In this document: piece after piece, positions 62,071-64,000 of the stretch | Position numbering within the stretch: position 1 is the stretch's first letter | Layout: every line of letters begins with the position of its first letter | Assembly: GCF_017876795.1 (NCBI RefSeq) | Contig: NZ_JAGIOR010000001.1 | Location: forward strand, 1,948,501-2,012,500 | Direction of reading: 5' to 3' | DNA: 64,000 nt | From: Rhizobium leguminosarum | GTDB taxonomy: Bacteria; Pseudomonadota; Alphaproteobacteria; Rhizobiales; Rhizobiaceae | Position numbers and translations under genes: made by a program | The notes under the pieces: model-generated | What the model was told of the DNA's origin: nothing | Database searches by the model: none | Seen by the model: the letters and a program-made list of their open reading frames with translations, nothing else

Positions 62071-63242
62071 GCGCGCATCTTCCAGCGGCGCAGGACGTAG
62101 AAGGCGCCATTGACGCTACCGAACATCTCCTGCTTCAGGAAGAAGTCGTTCGACGTCGCGCCTTTGCGAAACCGTCGGCGCAACCTGCCGACATAGTATT
62201 TCGGAAAGGAGACGAGGATGCGCCTGAGATTGCCGCCATTGCCGGTATGCTGATACTGCACCAGCAGGGCTGCGATATGGCCGCTCATATATTGGTAGAT
62301 CTGTTTGGCGAGCCCCTTCATATCCTTGCGATGAAAGTGCCAGGAGACCGCCGTCGGCTCGTAGCGGCAGACATGGCCATGATGGAGCAGCCGGTTCCAA
62401 TATTCGGAATCACCCGAACAGCCGGCGGCGCCCATATCCAGGCGAACATCGAACAGGCCGATCTCGTCGAACACCTTGCGGCGGAACGCCTGGCTTGCGC
62501 CGGCGCCGATCGTCCAGACCGGGGCGCCGTAACGCTGGTGCAAGCGATAGAAATCCTGGTCGAAATCCTGCCTGAGATAACCCCGGCCGAAACTCCAATG
62601 TTTTTCGAAGATAAATTGTGCAGGCGTTGCGAGTTCCCCGGGAAGGATCAACCCGGTCACGCAGGCAATCTCCGGCCGGTCGAACGCCTTCATCAGGTTC
62701 TCCAGCCATCGCGCGTGGAGAACCACGTCGTCGTCGGTAAAGGCGACGAATTCGGTTTTCGCCGCCCGAACCGCTGCATTGCGGGCATAATCCAGCCCGA
62801 CCCGATCTTCACGGACATAGGTGGCGCCCGCTTCCTCGACCACGCGGCGCGTTCCGTCGCCTGATGAGGCATTGTCTACGACGATGACCTCGATGGGCTT
62901 CAGCGATTGTTCGGGGATCGAGGCCAGGCACCGGCGCAGTTCTTCCGGCCGGTCCTTGGTGCAGATCAGAATGCTGACGTCGCGATTGCCAAGAGGCGTT
63001 TGCGCGACCTGGCCGAGATGATCGAGGGTCTCCGGCTGCACGACACGCTCGGCGAGTGCCGCCGCAGTCTCCGGCGTTTCGATATAGGCTTGCCCGACCG
63101 GAAGACCATCCGACAGAAAGACCACCAGCCCCTCGGAGACCGAGGACGAAACGGCATCGAGATGGCCGGATGCGAGATCAAGATACTGAATCGGAACGGG
63201 AAAATTTATTTCCTTCAGATCGGACGGTATCGGTTCACGCAT
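62064..63242 (-). CDS. Glycosyltransferase family 2 with N-terminal extension
   Basis: The 392-residue protein carries an N-terminal region of about 85 residues without GT motifs, then GT2: V-S-I-L-I-C-T-K-D-R-P-E-E-L-R-R-C-L, D-N-A-S-S-G-D-G-T, F-T-D-D-D-V-V (metal site), then S-G-D-S-E-Y-W-N-R-L-L-H-H-G as the acceptor site. It overlaps the fusion gene by seven bases. The start at ATG 63242 has GAGAG upstream; a TTG at 63302 and an ATG at 63272 are alternatives. Confidence 0.8.
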   Translation of the reverse strand: MREPIPSDLKEINFPVPIQYLDLASGHLDAVSSSVSEGLVVFLSDGLPVGQAYIETPETAAALAERVVQPETLDHLGQVAQTPLGNRDVSILICTKDRPEELRRCLASIPEQSLKPIEVIVVDNASSGDGTRRVVEEAGATYVREDRVGLDYARNAAVRAAKTEFVAFTDDDVVLHARWLENLMKAFDRPEIACVTGLILPGELATPAQFIFEKHWSFGRGYLRQDFDQDFYRLHQRYGAPVWTIGAGASQAFRRKVFDEIGLFDVRLDMGAAGCSGDSEYWNRLLHHGHVCRYEPTAVSWHFHRKDMKGLAKQIYQYMSGHIAALLVQYQHTGNGGNLRRILVSFPKYYVGRLRRRFRKGATSNDFFLKQEMFGSVNGAFYVLRRWKMRAW

Positions 63243-63315
63243 TACCACTCTCTCAAATCGCACCCTGAGCATACGCCGCGCCAGCACAGACGCGAACCCC
63301 AAAAGCCGTGATGGT

Positions 63316-64000
63316 TTATTCCGCCGCGCCCACCTTTATCCTGTCCCTGAACCAGTCGAGCGTCATGGCGACGCCCTGCTCGTAGCTGACCTTGCACGAC
63401 CACTCGGGCATGACGTAATTCGCATTGGTCAGGTCCGGCCGCCTGTTGGTCGGGTCCTGCGGCGGTGACGGCTCGAAGACGATCGGCACGCCGCCGACCA
63501 GCTTGGAAATATATTGCGCGACTTCAAGAACCGAAATCTCGCGATCATTGCCGACGTTCAGAGGTCCCTTGTAGTCGGTCTCATTGATCCAGAAATAGCG
63601 TGCGAAACCATCGACGACGTCGTCGACATAACCCCAGCTGCGCGACTGCTTGCCGTCGCCGAACACGGTGATCGGCCGGCCCGCCAGCGCCTGGGTGATG
63701 AAGTTGGAGACGGCGCGGCCGTCATCGGACCGTGTGCGCGGACCGTAAATGTTGAAGGGACGGACGACCTTGAGGTCAAGCCCCTGGGTGCGCTGCATTT
63801 CGAACAGTAGCGATTCCGTGCAGCGCTTGCTCTCGTCGTAGGACGAGCGTGGTCCGGTGCAATCCACCTGGCCCTTGTAGGATTCCGGCTGCGGCGACAC
63901 CAGAGGGTCGCCATAAACTTCGGAAGTCGAGGTGAAGCCGAAACGCCCGCCCTTCTTCAAGAGTTCCAGCAACCGAAATGCTCCGAGAAGATTGGCGGAA
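63316..64000 (-). CDS. UDP-glucuronate decarboxylase-like epimerase/dehydratase (partial, runs off window)
   Basis: The open frame enters from the right edge (S-A-N-L-L-G-A-F-R-L-L-E-L-L-K-K) and gives the C-terminal 227 residues of an extended SDR enzyme. Motifs are T-S-T-S-E-V-Y-G-D-P-L-V, the catalytic Y-x3-K in S-Y-D-E-S-K-R, R-P-F-N-I-Y-G-P-R and a C-terminal P-P-Q-D-P-T-N-R-R-P-D. These fit the UDP-xylose synthase/UDP-glucuronate decarboxylase branch. The N-terminal Rossmann part lies outside the window. It heads the second glycan operon here and would use UDP-glucuronate from ugd. Confidence 0.85.
   Translation of the reverse strand, partial: SANLLGAFRLLELLKKGGRFGFTSTSEVYGDPLVSPQPESYKGQVDCTGPRSSYDESKRCTESLLFEMQRTQGLDLKVVRPFNIYGPRTRSDDGRAVSNFITQALAGRPITVFGDGKQSRSWGYVDDVVDGFARYFWINETDYKGPLNVGNDREISVLEVAQYISKLVGGVPIVFEPSPPQDPTNRRPDLTNANYVMPEWSCKVSYEQGVAMTLDWFRDRIKVGAAE

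Noticed and set aside
1..64000. CRISPR arrays, rRNA or tRNA genes
   Set aside because: No regularly spaced direct repeats and no tRNA or rRNA signatures were noticed on reading. Palindromic repeats found are RIME-type.

Overview
The window looks like a chromosomal (or chromid) segment of a Rhizobium of the leguminosarum/etli group. The evidence is a GC-rich genome with AT-rich promoter regions, three ~106 bp RIME1-type palindromic repeats, a Rap/Ply/PrsDE-type adhesion and export module, PssD/PssE-type split glycosyltransferases, ExoM- and ExoV-like enzymes, and nucleotide-sugar genes of the lpsL, noeJ/noeK and ugd (rkpK/exo5) type. The species is inferred from gene content, not from a marker gene.

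Layout. 1-6.5 kb: the end of an EamA transporter, a small exported glycine-rich protein, and a tightly coupled minus-strand operon with the same order as E. coli cecR-ybhGFSR (TetR regulator, HlyD-like adaptor, double ATPase, two ABC-2 permeases), preceded by a 32 bp inverted repeat that is a likely operator. 6.5-20.3 kb: housekeeping and nucleotide-sugar genes: UDP-glucuronate epimerase, GDP-mannose synthesis (noeJ, noeK), ung, a ring-cleaving dioxygenase/esterase pair, a KTSC protein, a metallophosphatase, UDP-glucose dehydrogenase, and a complete 933 bp IS5-family element flanked by a TAA duplication.

20.3-48.7 kb: an acidic exopolysaccharide locus. The plus-strand part carries a Wzy/WaaL-like polymerase, a Wza-like lipoprotein, an exported Ser-rich protein, a Wzc-like tyrosine autokinase and a membrane protein. 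Next come a two-domain Ra/CHDL lectin (RapA2-like), a beta-helix protein with a C-terminal Ra/CHDL domain (Ply-like), a type I secretion pair (PrsD/PrsE-like) and an SGNH hydrolase. The minus-strand part carries PssE/PssD-like subunits, four GT2 enzymes, a GT4, two pyruvyltransferases, an acyltransferase, a Wzx flippase and a Tat-exported GH10 glycanase. Together these could make, decorate, flip, polymerise, export, bind and trim a pyruvylated polysaccharide.

49-54.5 kb: a different kind of island. It has a SAM methyltransferase, a PraR-like XRE regulator, a decayed-looking stretch, and then a 33-codon ORF followed 29 nt later by a coupled YcaO-TfuA pair. YcaO-TfuA pairs install backbone thioamides (or support azoline formation) on peptides or proteins, so the 33-residue peptide is a candidate precursor of an undescribed RiPP. 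Several unrecognised small genes flank it. 55.1-64 kb: a second minus-strand glycan cluster with GT2 enzymes, an MsbA-like ABC exporter, a 1000-residue fusion of GT2, NodS-like methyltransferase and NodB-like deacetylase domains, and the end of a UDP-glucuronate decarboxylase-like gene that runs off the window.

The most interesting leads are the YcaO-TfuA/33-residue peptide locus and the GT2-NodS-NodB fusion. All functions are assigned from sequence motifs and context by eye; no database search was run.
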